64,000 nt of DNA from Lepus europaeus. Taxonomy: Eukaryota > Chordata > Mammalia > Lagomorpha > Leporidae. Under the pieces are notes generated by a model, which had not been told where the DNA came from, ran no database searches, and saw only the letters and a program-made list of their open reading frames with translations. The stretch's first letter is position 1. The number at the start of each line of letters is the position of its first letter. The stretch covers positions 78,941,179 to 79,005,178 of the forward strand of contig NC_084840.1 in NCBI RefSeq assembly GCF_033115175.1, in the 5' to 3' direction. Shown here piece by piece: positions 24,147-34,574 of the stretch. Both the position numbers and the translations under genes were made by a program.

Positions 24147-24835
24147 GGTGGAGCCAGTGCTGTGGCATTGTGGGTAAAGCCACTACCAGCAATGCTGGCA
24201 TCCCATAGGGGCGCAGGTTCAAGTCCCAGCTGCTCCACTTCCAGTCCAACTCTGCTATGGCCAAGGAAAGCATTAGAAGACAGTCTAAGGCCAGCACCGT
24301 GGCTTAACAGGCTAATCCTCTGCCTTGCGGCGCCGGCATAACGGGTTCTAGTCCTGGTTGGGGCGCCGGATTCTATCCCGGTTGCCACTCTTCCAGGCCA
24401 GCTCTCTGCTATGGCCTGGGAAGGCAGTGGAGGATAGCCCAAGTCCTTGGGCCCTGCACCCGCATGGGAGACCAGGAGAAGCACCTGGCTCCTGGCTTCG
24501 GATCAGCACGATGCGCCGGCCGCAGCGGCCATTGGAGGGTGAACCAATGGCAGAAAGGAGGACCTTTCTCTCTGTCTCTCTCACTGTCCACTCTGCCTGT
24601 CAAAAAAAAAAAAAAAAAAGAAGAAGAAGAAGACGGTCTAAGTCCTTGGGCCTCTGCAACCACATGGGAGACCCAAAAGAAGCTCCTGGCTCCTGGCTTT
24701 GGATCAGTGCAGCTCCAGCCATTGTGGCCAATTGGGGAGTGAACCAGCAGATGGAAGACCTCTCTCTCTCTGTCTCTCCTTCTCTCTGTGTGTAAATTTG
24801 CCTTTCAAATAAATAAATAAATCTTTAAAAAAGAG
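24147..24835 (+). mobile_element. C-SINE, plus, old-type, split by a nested SINE
   Basis: The left half is 24147-24289 (ggtggagccagtgctgtgg to agacagtctaag); the right half resumes at 24628 and ends caaataaataaataaatc. The interruption is a same-strand young C-SINE. Confidence 0.92.
24275..24642 (+). mobile_element. Young C-SINE nested in an old C-SINE, with 15-bp TSD
   Basis: The body is 24290-24627. The TSD agaagacagtctaag (24275-24289) matches agaagacggtctaag (24628-24642) with one substitution. The GC-rich head, duplicated B-box segment and A-rich tail followed by (GAA)n identify the young type. Confidence 0.95.
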
Positions 24836-26053
24836 AGAGAGAGAGGAAGGCAGGCAAGCATGCAGAGGTAACAGCCATAGTAATATACTCTAGTTGATAT
24901 CAAAGAAGAGAAACCTAAGAAAACACATCAGTTAAATTCAATGTATTATCCTAGGGGAGGTCTTAATACAGATAAAGGATGTAAGGTTAAAATTAAGAGG
25001 TATGAATAAGGCATGAAGTTTAGTGACATCACTAATGTAATTATTGTATGAATGAGTTCATTAATTACAAAAATGGACTATACTAAAGTAAGAGACTAAG
25101 AATAGGAGAAACAGCACAAGGGGTATATGACAATGCTCTGTAACACCAGAAAAAAGTTCATAAAATGCAAAAACAATCCTAAATAAAAATGTGCATAAAT
25201 GTGTTTATATTTAAAAAGCTCTATATTCTGAACATTAATGCTGAAAACTCACCTTATACTCTGCTTACTATAATCATGTATTAAGGCAAGAAGTATCCTG
25301 ACCCAGTCATAAAGTGGTCTTATAAAACACATAATACAAGAGAATAGCTAAATAAAATGGCTCATAGAATTGCTTCCATATAGAAAACTCAAACGCAGAT
25401 TTGTTGATCATATAGTATTCTGAGTGTCTGTGCTCAGGGTCATGCCCAAGTGGTAAAATGTTCCTCACTGCTTCTAGATATTAACACATAGTCATAAAAA
25501 GGAAAAAAAAACCCCTCAAATAATCAGATAATGATGCAGACTGGGGGACACACTATGACCAGGAGGGTAAAACCGGAGTTGCATAAACCTCAATCTTAGG
25601 TAAGAAGGAGACAGCAGCCTTGGTACAACTGAAAACAGCTTGTCTGCAGGTGAGAGACCATGTGCAAGTCCCTGCGTTGTTGGAACATTCGTGCCTCCAT
25701 TTGTGCAACACAGACATCAATAACTCTGATGCTTTTAAGGTTAGATATTTGGGGGAATTTCATAGAAAATAAAGAACAGATTCAATTGCATGTGATATTT
25801 TGTATGAAATGTGAAGTATTCCAGGCTCTGCATGGTGAGGACCCCTGGAGTAAATCATCCTGATAGTCTTTCCCAACTGCTTCACCACTTCATTAGTTTT
25901 TTTATGATACAAAAGAAAATATTTTGCACAGAGAAATGATTTTACTGTTCCTTATGACTATTTACAAATTTTAGATATCATTCCTGAATAGCTATCTAAT
26001 AAACTTGATACTTTGGCAACACATACATATTTTTGTGAGATTATACAAGTGTA
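24836..26053. other. AT-rich unique sequence
   Basis: Starts with a short (GA)n run (24832-24846). No frame above 67 residues and no repeat family recognised. Confidence 0.6.
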
Positions 26054-26436
26054 TAAGCATAACTATTTTTAAAGATTTTTTATTTACTTGAAATTCAAAG
26101 TTACACAGAGTGAAGGAGATGCAGAGGAAGAGAGAGAGAGGGAGAGAGAGAGAGAGAGAGAGAGATATCTTCCACCTGATAGTTCACTCCCCACTTGGCC
26201 TCAAAGGCTGGAGCTGCACTGATCCAAAGCCAGGATCCAGGAGCTTCCTCCATGTCTTCCCATGTGGGTGCAGGGGCCCAACGACTTGGGCCATCTTCTA
26301 CTGCTTTCCCAGGCCATAGCAGAGAGCTGGATTGGAAGTGGAACAGCCAGAACTCGAACCGGCACCCATATGGGATGCTGGTACTGCAGGCAGCCGCTTT
26401 GCCCACTGCACCACAGAACCAGCCCTAAGCATAACT
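26054..26436 (-). mobile_element. C-SINE, minus, old-type, with TSD
   Basis: The body is 26065-26425, with the A-rich tail at left and ccacagaaccagccc at right. The TSD taagcataact is at 26054-26064 and 26426-26436. A (GA)n run lies at 26128-26165. Confidence 0.95.
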
Positions 26437-26529
26437 TTTAATCACTGTCGTCTGCAATGAAAATGCAGCTTATTGTGTGTTTCAATTCCCAAACCATTTT
26501 AACAACACTCCAGTTATCCATGATTTCTT

Positions 26530-26848
26530 TAAAAAAGAGATTTAGTTATTTATTGAAAGAGAGGGAGAGATGGGGAGAGAGAGAAAGAGAGGGAGAAAGA
26601 GAGAGAGAGAGAGAAGAGAGAAAATCTTCCATCCACTGGCACACTCCCAAGATGGCCACAATGGCCAGCACTGGACCAGACTGAAGCCAGGAGCCAGGAG
26701 CTACATCCATGTGCCATGTGGGTGGCAGGAACACAAACACTTGTGCCATCAGCAGGGAGCTGTATCAAAAATATACACAAACTGGTGCCCACATGGGTTA
26801 CTGGCATTGCAGGTGGTGGCTTTACCTACTATGCCACACTGCCAGCTC
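26530..26848 (-). mobile_element. C-SINE, minus, old-type
   Basis: Left end ttaaaaaagagatttag, a GA-rich expansion at 26557-26615, right end cacactgccagctc. The B-box region is deleted around atcaaaaatatacac. Confidence 0.9.
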
Positions 26849-26910
26849 ATTAATGGGATACCCTCTTTGTTACAAGACCTCCCAACATAATCCTTGTTTG
26901 CAAGTGAAAT

Positions 26911-27330
26911 TTATAAATTATTTTTATATTTTTCAAATTTTTTAAAATTTATTTTTTTGTTTTACTTATTTTATTTTTTATTTTTTGACAGGCAGAGTGG
27001 ACAGTGAGAGAGAGAGACAGAGGGAAAGGTCTTCCTTTGTCATTGGTTCACCCTCCAATGGCCGCCACAGCTGGCGTGCTGCGGCCTGTGCACCGCGCTA
27101 ATCCGAAGGCAGAAGCCAAGTGCTTCTCCTGGTCTCCCATGGGGTGCAAGGCCCAAGCACTTGGGCCATCCTCCACTGCACTCCCTGACCACAGCAGAGA
27201 GCTGGCCTGGAAGAGGGGCAACCGGAACAGAATCCGGCACCCCAACTGGGACTAGAACCTGGTGTGCCGGCGCCGCAAGGCGGAGGATTAACCTAGTGAG
27301 CCGCGGCGCCAGCTTATAAATTATTTTTAT
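26911..27330 (-). mobile_element. Young C-SINE, minus, with 17-bp TSD
   Basis: A perfect duplication, ttataaattatttttat, is at 26911-26927 and 27314-27330. Between them are an unusually long, degenerate T-rich tail complement (26928-26984), then gacaggcagagtggacag, the core and the GC-rich head. Confidence 0.95.
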
Positions 27331-27745
27331 GACAATGTAAATTTACAAATTATTTTTGTGACAGAGTAGATTCAGGCCAAAAAGGGCTCTGGAAAACAGG
27401 CAGAGACTCTGAGACAGTTTGTAGACCTAGATTATCATGAGTTACTTTTTTTCCAAGGATGTTCTAGAAAGGTTGATATTTTTTTATTTTCAAAGTAATG
27501 CATGTTTATTGTTGAAATTTTCAAAGTTAAAAAAAGCAAAAAGAAAATAATTACCATCACGTAGAGACAGCACTTGCTAACATTCAGTGAGTTTTCTCCA
27601 TGTTTATTTAGGCAAAATGATTATACTTTTTTGCTCTGTTCTATTTCTTACCCCAAATATTATATTAGTATTTCTCAATTTTATTAAATATGAATTGCAT
27701 ATATCCCATCATATAGATGAGATATAACCTATTTACCAGTTCATC
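27331..27745. other. AT-rich sequence, possibly an ancient repeat
   Basis: Phrases such as catgtttattgttgaaattttc and gctaacattcagtgag resemble ancient L1-type 3' material, but the match is too weak to assign. Confidence 0.35.
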
Positions 27746-28460
27746 ATTTTGAAAACATTTTTTAATTTTTTTATTTTTTAAGATGAACAAATTTCATATA
27801 CATAGATTTAGGAGCATAGTGATACTTTCTACCTTACCCTCTCTCCCCTCCACCCATGCTCCCACCCTTCTTCCTCCTTTCTAAATATTTTAATTTTTTT
27901 TGACAGATAGTTATTGAGAGAGAGAGACAGAGAGAAAGGTCTTCCTTCCGTTGGTTCACCCCCTAAATGGCTGCTTCAGCTGGTGCTGTGCCGATCCAAA
28001 GCCAGGAGCCTGGTGCTTCCTCCTGGTCTCCCATGCAGGTGCAGGGCCCAAGCACTTGGGCCTTCCTCCACTGCCTTCCTGGGCCACAGCGGAGAGCTGG
28101 ACTGGAAGAGGAGCAGCCGGGACTAGAGCCCGGCACCTATATGGGATGCTGGCACCGCAGGTGAGGATTAATCAATTGAGCCACGGCACTGGCCCCTAAT
28201 TATTTAAATTTTTACAATGATGTGCTTTCAGTTTATTTCATAATCATAAGATTAATCCTATACTAAGTAAAGAATTCAACAATTAGTAAGAAGAAAAAAA
28301 CATTGCTCCTCAGCAGTAGAGACAAGGATTGTAAACAACTATAGAATCTCAGAATGTCCATGTCAGCCCTACACATTACATTTGTTTTGTACTCTATTAA
28401 TCACCACAGATCAGAGAGGTTTATCTTCAAACATTGTACCCAGAGGGGCAAGGCCTTCAT
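27746..28460 (-). mobile_element. Old L1 3' end, minus strand, split by a C-SINE
   Basis: It aligns with the L1 end at 50.88-51.24 kb: atagatttaggagcatagtg, a pyrimidine-rich tract (27830-27880), cctatactaagtaaagaatt, cctcagcagtagagacaagg and accacagatcagagag. The C-SINE at 27893-28195 sits in its 3' UTR. Confidence 0.8.
27893..28195 (-). mobile_element. C-SINE, minus, nested in L1 end
   Basis: Starts ttttttttgacagatag, ends gccacggcactggccc. Flanks ctaaatattttaattttt and ctaattatttaaattttt form an imperfect TSD. Confidence 0.95.
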
Positions 28461-29080
28461 ACACAGGAAATCAGCTAGAACACAGGATGTATGAAGCTGT
28501 CAGTCACTGGACCAGGAGCTCTTGCTGCGTCTTCCACACTTCCTGCACCCAGGCTACAGAACTCCTGTAAACTGCTTCTCTCTACACCCAGCTACAGAAC
28601 TCCCGTAAACTGAGTCTAGGGAGGCCGTTCATGCGTCAGAATTCTACTTCTCTACCGTGTGCTTGTCATGATAGAGCCTCCCTTTGAAAAACTGCCATTT
28701 AAAGATGCCACATGACAGACCCCTTGTCTCTGATGCTAATATGTGTCCTTAAAGCCTACTTTAGAAGTAAGGAGTATAAATAATCATTAAAAAAAATGTG
28801 ACTGCTTCTGGAAGCCTGAGGGACAAGGAGGTGTGGAAAAACACAAAATCTAATATCTCAACGTATTTTTTTTATCACTTTTTTTTTTTTTAATTTTCAC
28901 AGCAATGTCCTGCAATCACTTGGAACCAGGTAACAACTTAAGGACCTAATGTATAGACTGAAAGGAGTGCAGACTCAAAACGCAAAGGCTGGTTATTCAC
29001 GTCGAATGCACCTTTTCTCTAGAGTGGCACTGACTGCGAGTTTCCGGTAGTTTTAGCATGCCAAGTCTTCTGAAAACACT
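28461..29080. other. Unique intergenic sequence
   Basis: Contains a partial internal duplication: ctacagaactcctgtaaactg and ctacagaactcccgtaaactg about 40 bp apart. No gene recognised. Confidence 0.6.
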
Positions 29081-29700
29081 TTGAAACCTGTCTCCCCAGA
29101 CGGAGAACCCGTGGATGACAGGACTGGAGAGAGCAGTGCTCCAAGGCTAGCTCAGCCTATGCTTCCACCCATGGCAGGGAAGCGCCGGGGTCACCCCGCG
29201 CCGCACGGGGGAACAGCTGCGTTCTCTGTGCCCTCCCAGCAGGTGTGCATCCCAGGGTTCACTCCCAGCCCTGGGCCCCCCAGAAGCCTTCCAGCACGCC
29301 TTCCTGCGCAGCCGCGTGGCGGGGTCACGGGTGGGCTCCCGCGGGGTGCACGGGGGCACCTGGCGGTCCTCACCCCGCGCCATCCCCTGACCTCTGGTCT
29401 GCCGCCCCCCACCTCCGGGCTGGAAAAATCCCGGAGGCAGCGGAGCGGCAAGAGATAAGGGAGGATTGGCGCAGCGCTGGCTGGGCAGGGAGTGGGGCTG
29501 GGGCTCAGCCGCTGGTGAAAGTCAACCTGAGGGGCCCTGTGGTGCCTGCGGGGTTGGCCTCAGAGTCCCAGTCGCCGCTGCAGCAGAGCCTGCGCGGGTC
29601 GCCCCCACCCTCCCCACAGACCCAGCTATGCGGAGTTCCCAAGTACAGAGACCCTGCAGCCTTCAGTGCTGGGAGCTGACTTCCCCAGGGTCCCCCGGGG
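29081..29700. promoter_or_regulatory. CpG-rich stretch upstream of the ENO3 retrocopy
   Basis: Dense CpG between about 29,170 and 29,600 (ccccgcgccgcacgg, gcgcagccgcgtggcgg, ccccgcgcc). Overlapping open frames of 78-144 residues on both strands are what GC-rich DNA gives by chance, and none shows a known domain. It is a possible CpG-island promoter or first exon, with no splice or TATA signal I would defend. Confidence 0.35.
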
Positions 29701-29970
29701 CCAGAAGTTCACAAAGGGCCACCACTTTCTCCTGACTTTTCATTTGTTTGCTCCCGAGTCAGCACCATTCATTGATATGCGGCTGGTGCAGAAACAACTA
29801 CAGTCAGACCAAGGCCTCCCCGGGCTACAGGTGCTGTCCCAGTGCTACCTATCAGTGGGCACCACCCCAGCTCTGAGGGCCCCTCTAATTCATCCTTGTC
29901 TGCACCCTCACACCCTTGCCTGCTGGAAGAGGGTAAGATGGGATGGCACGGTGAGTGGATGCTTTGAGGC
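29701..29970. other. Spacer between the CpG-rich stretch and the ENO3 retrocopy
   Basis: Mixed-composition sequence overlapping a 148-residue plus frame (29666-30112) that runs into the retrocopy and is out of frame with enolase. Nothing recognised. Confidence 0.4.
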
Positions 29971-31426
29971 TCCTGAGAGCCACAGCCAGAGAATCTTAGG
30001 TCTGGCAATCCTGGACTCTGAGGGGCAGCCTCACTGTGGAGGTGGACCTGCAAGCAGCCAAGGGCTGAGTCAGAACATCTGTGCCCAGCTGAACTTCCAC
30101 GGGGATTTGTGAAACACTGGAACAAAGAGGAGACAAATCCTGCTCCTGAAGACTGTGAACACATGAACAAGACTGTAGGCCCCTTGATTGTTGTGGATCA
30201 GGGAAAAGTCCACAAGTTTATGATTGAGCTGGAAGGGATGGAAAAGAAGTCCAAGTCTGGGGCCAATGCCATCCTGGACGTGTCCTAGGCCATGTGTAAG
30301 GTTGGAGCAGCAGCAAAGGGGATCCCACTCTGCCTATACATCACAGATCTCACTGGGAGCACAGACCTCCTACGCCCAGTGCCTGGCTTCAGTATGATCA
30401 GCGGGTGCTCCCATGCTGGAAACAAGCTGGCCATGCAGGAGTTCATGATTCTGCCCATAGGAGCCTGCTCCTTCGTGGCAGCCATGTGCATTGGTGCTGG
30501 GGTGTACCACCGCTCCAAGGGGGTCATCAAGGTCAAGTGTGGGAAGGATGCCACCAAGGTGGGTGATGAGAGCAGCTTTGCACTCAATGTCCTGGAGACC
30601 AATGAGGCCCTGGAGCTGCTGAAGATGTCCATCCAGGTGACTGACCAGCCACGTAAGGTGATGACTGGTATGGATGCTATGGCCTCTGAGTTCTATCACA
30701 ATGGCAGGTACCATCTTAACTACAAGTCACCAGATGATCCTGCATAGCACATTACTGGGCAGCAGCTCTGGGAAATGTGCCTGGGAAAGCAGTGGAGGAT
30801 GGTCCAAGTACTTGGACCCCTGCATCCACAATGGGAGATGCAGAAGAAGCTCCTGACTCCTGGCTTCAGATTGGCCTAGCTCTGGCCGTTGTGGCCATTT
30901 GGCCAGTGAATCAGCAGATGGTTCTCTCTTTCTCTCCCTCTCTCTCTCTTTGCCTCTAATGCTGCCTTTCAAATAATTTTTTAAATAAAAGACATATCCT
31001 GTGGTCTCCATCGATGACCCTTTAACCAGAATGACTGGGCCACTTGGACCTCATTCCTTTTGGAGGTCGACATTCGGATCGTGGAAGATGACTTCACAGT
31101 CACAATCCCAGGAGGACCGCCCAGGCTGTGGAGAAGAGGGCCTGGAGTGGAACTGCTGCTGAGGGGCAGCTAGACTGGTCCAGTAACTGACCCACCCAGG
31201 CCTGTAAACCAGCTCAGTTTAATGGTTGGGGGGTGACTGAGTCACACTCTGGGAAGACACAACACACGTTCATCACTGACCTCCTGGTGGGGCTCACACA
31301 GGATACATCAAGACTGGTGACACCTGCCACTTGGAGCATCTGGCCAAACACAAAAAACTCGTGAGGATTGAGGAGGCTCTTGGGGACAAGGTTGTCTTTG
31401 CTGGACAAAAGTTCCATTACCTTGGA
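29971..31426 (+). pseudogene. ENO3: Beta-enolase (ENO3-type) processed pseudogene
   Basis: Enolase converts 2-phosphoglycerate to phosphoenolpyruvate in glycolysis. This copy matches enolase mRNA without introns. The N-terminal region is at about 29975-30110 (aatcctggactctgaggggc, gtggaggtggacctgc), and a long open part at 30292-30747 includes [31 protein letters not shown] and [22 protein letters not shown]-terminal pieces follow at 31000-31426 (YPVVSI-like, GVMVSHRSGET-like DNA, IEEALGD). NEALELLK and IEEALGD favour the muscle isoform over ENO1/ENO2; this is from memory of the families. It is broken by a stop after ANAILDVS, frameshifts, lost segments and a C-SINE (about 30774-31002), so it is not a functional enzyme. 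Confidence 0.9.
30774..31002 (+). mobile_element. C-SINE, 5'-truncated, inside the ENO3 retrocopy
   Basis: Starts at cctgggaaagcagtggagg and ends caaataattttttaaataaaa, after which enolase sequence resumes with atcctgtggtctccatcga. It replaces a short stretch of coding sequence, so a deletion accompanied insertion. Confidence 0.9.
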
Positions 31427-32195
31427 ACTTTTGTGGTTGTAGGACCAAAATCCCTGTTTTCTCTCTGGCTGTAAGTGGAGGTCTGTCCCCAGGTTCTAGA
31501 GAGCACTGCATTCCATGGATCATGGGCCCCTTTCTTCAAAGGAAGCAACAGAAAATAATAGAATCCTGCCACATATTCCTGGCCAATCCTTCTGCGTGCC
31601 CTTTTTCCTTTTACAAGTCAAATGTTTGATCAGATCCACATGGGTACTGCAAGATTATTTCTTTATTTCCAGGTTTATATCCTCAATCTATTTTGCAATT
31701 TAAAATTCCCTTTTGGCAAGATAATGACTTAGTCCCAGGTTTTTAGGGTTAGGAAAAGGGGCCATTGCTTAAGTTTTCAGTGTTGTACTCTCAAACACAG
31801 GTCTGAATTTCCTAACTGTGCTTTTTTTGAAATTTTTCACTTTTGTTCTTTTCAATGCTTTCTCTATTGTAAGGGTCTCTTCCTGCAAAGTGGACAATTT
31901 ACTAAGTCAATGGGCAAGAACTGATATTCTTTCTGCAAGGAAGCAGTTATTCATTGTCTCACAAATGGCCACTTCTGTAGGAAATGCATCAACCCCAATT
32001 ATAGGCAACCTTAGACTCCAATGTAACAAGTGGACATTGTACAAACTGGTGAAATCATGCAATCAAAATTGCAAACAGCAGGATCCTTCAGTAGACATTA
32101 ATTTATACAGCAAATGTCAGTGTCTGTGAATTCAAGACTACTCAAACTCCCTAGTTTTCTGGGCCGTAAGTTCCTAAGGCAAGAATGATTCTCTG
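31427..32195. other. Unique intergenic sequence
   Basis: No repeat or gene recognised. A 103-residue plus frame (31818-32129) has a hydrophobic start but no known domain and ordinary flanks. Confidence 0.5.
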
Positions 32196-32490
32196 GAGAT
32201 GGGCATATGGCACAGCAGCTTAAATCACCATTTGGGAAGCCTGTGTTCCATATCAGAGCACCTGGTTTGAGTCCTGGCTACTCAGCTTCTGATCTAGCCT
32301 TCCTGTTAATATACACTCTGGGAAACAGCAGATGATGACTCAAGTCCCTCCTTTACTGCCCACCCATGTGGAAACATGGATTGATTTATGGGCCCTTGTT
32401 TTAGTCTGGCACAGCTCTGGCTGTTGCAGGAATTTGAGGAGTGAACCAGTAGATAGAGGAACCCTCTATCTCTTTACCACAGTGTTTATC
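32196..32490 (+). mobile_element. Old C-SINE, plus
   Basis: gcatatggcacagcagcttaa, ggtttgagtcctggc, gcacagctctggctgttgc and agtgaaccagtagat mark a strongly diverged copy without a clear A tail. Confidence 0.8.
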
Positions 32491-33222
32491 ATCTGCTATA
32501 TAACAGACAGAAATATTGTTAACATAAGTGAATATACTAATTTTTCTACCTATCTACTTCCGTACCTATCCCAAAAACCTGCTATAAGTTAATATGATAT
32601 CATTGTCCACCTGCGAATAATGCTCTCTAATATACTAATTCAATAAAGCACAGCTTACATCATCATAACATAAGGGCATTTTACTGAGGACAGAAGCTGT
32701 TTATTTGCAAGGAGTTATCTTGCTATCCTTCTTTACAATGTATATTTCATGTTCAGTTTTTTGCTAAACAAAATGCAGTTTATCTTAGAGTCTATATAAA
32801 ACACATTGGCATATTATTTTAAAATCTACACAAGAAACTCCAGGGAAACTGAAGTTCAAATGACAATAAAATGCCTGGATATATTCATTTGTAAAGCTTT
32901 CAAAATAAAAATACAAAGTGGTAGCTACACACTTAAGAGCAATTAAATTAGTGAGAATTCCATTGTTGGACCCTCTTTAGCAATATGTAGTCATGGAATG
33001 CCAAATATCAATAATGTAAAAACAATAGTTGCAGATACATTAAATTAACTACATCCATGTTGATTGAAATGACTAGAAACAGTAAGCAAGATAACTCTAG
33101 TGAAAGATAACACTATCTGGAACAACAGAAACTGTTTTTATAACTATATCTCTTTACCATAACATGTATTTCTAGTCTAAATTCTTGACCAGTTAGAAGA
33201 ATCACATTGAAGGGTTGGTATT
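32491..33222. other. AT-rich unique sequence
   Basis: No frame or repeat family recognised. Confidence 0.55.
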
Positions 33223-33515
33223 GGGGCCAGCATTGTGGTGTAGTGGGTAAAACTGCCACCTGTGACACCAACATCCCCTACTGGTGCCAGGTAAAGTCCC
33301 AGCTTCTCCACTTCCAATCCAGATCCCTGCTCCTGCACCTGGGAAGGCAGAACAGGGCCCAAGTGCTTGGGCCCCAGCACCCTAGGAGACTTAGATGAAG
33401 CTCTTGGCCCAGTTCCAGCCATTAAGACCATTTGGAAAGTGAACAAGCAATCTCTTTCTATCCTTCTCTTTCTCTATAACTCTGCCTTTCAAATACATAA
33501 ATCTTAAAAAAAAGA
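33223..33515 (+). mobile_element. C-SINE, plus, old-type
   Basis: ttggggccagcattgtgg to caaatacataaatctt and A8. The core has small deletions around ccaggtaaagtcc. Confidence 0.93.
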
Positions 33516-34574
33516 TAAATGATCAAAAATGTAGTTTACCTCATTCTAAAAACGTCTCTGAGTAGGGAAATCTAAGCTCTTCTGCCAAGGGCCAAAAAGG
33601 TGGGAAACTTACTTCTTCACCACTGTAAATAAAATTAATCTCACACTCTCTGGTTAACATTATTGCTAATCAAGAATTCCAGCAGTAGTATAGATGGATT
33701 CTACACACCAATTTTAGGTTGATTTTTTTGTAATTCACAATATATTTGTTATAAGCAATATTAAAAATGGTATACCTTAAAAATTATTTTATTCATAATG
33801 AAATTAAATTGAGTAAGACTCCACAGATGGCAATAAACTAATATGGCAGAGACAGTGTATATGGGTTTCTCACATAGTGGGTGCATGTAACTTGGGACTG
33901 TTACTTCAATGTCAATAAAAGAAAGTAAAGAAAGTAAAAAATAAAGGCCACCTTGTGAAATGTATAATAAAAATTATAATACATATATACACTCAGTGCT
34001 AAATCTTTCAGTAGGGTTTACATTACAAATTGAAATATAATTTTAAATATATTTATCCTTTTTTTTACAGAGTTCAACCAGTGGTCTTATGTAGAACAAA
34101 CAGAGCAACAACAACAACAACAAAAATACTAAAAGGAATAAAATAGTAAGTTGTTCCTCAACAGTCTAGACAAGGGCTGATCATGTCATTGTCTCTCATA
34201 GTGTCCATTTCACTTCAATGGGTATCATTTTAGATGCTCGTTTAGTTGAACACATCTTTAAATTGACCAAAACCTGAATATTGTATGAAATATTAAGGGA
34301 AATGAACTTAGCATGTAATTTTTTCATTTGGAATGTAATCAGTGTTGCTCAAATTGCTTTATCTTTGAACAGATGGCCATTTTAAATAATCAGTGGACTC
34401 ATACTGAGCTGAGTATATGAAGTAAAATTACTATCAAAAAATCAAAAAAAGTTGGTCTCAATTATAAACAGCAAAAAAATTTTTAAAAAGTCCACACAAA
34501 CTCAAAATCTGTACTACCTATGTTGACCTCATCTGAAACCTTCAAAAAATATTCAAAGGAACACAAGTTTTCTC
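33516..34574. other. AT-rich sequence with an old L1 3' fragment
   Basis: 34140-34230 (tcaacagtctagacaagggc, gtgtccatttcacttc) resembles the minus-strand L1 end at 51.1 kb. A (CAA)n run is at 34108-34124. The rest is unassigned. Confidence 0.45.

Noticed and set aside
24358-24795. 145-residue plus frame and many similar proline/glycine/tryptophan-rich frames elsewhere
   Set aside because: Each coincides with a C-SINE; the same peptide phrases recur at 18.0, 20.0, 27.0 and 58.5 kb in both orientations.
29081-29679. Overlapping GC-rich frames as a novel protein gene
   Set aside because: Frames are open on both strands, as expected from GC-rich sequence, with no domain, splice or conservation evidence.
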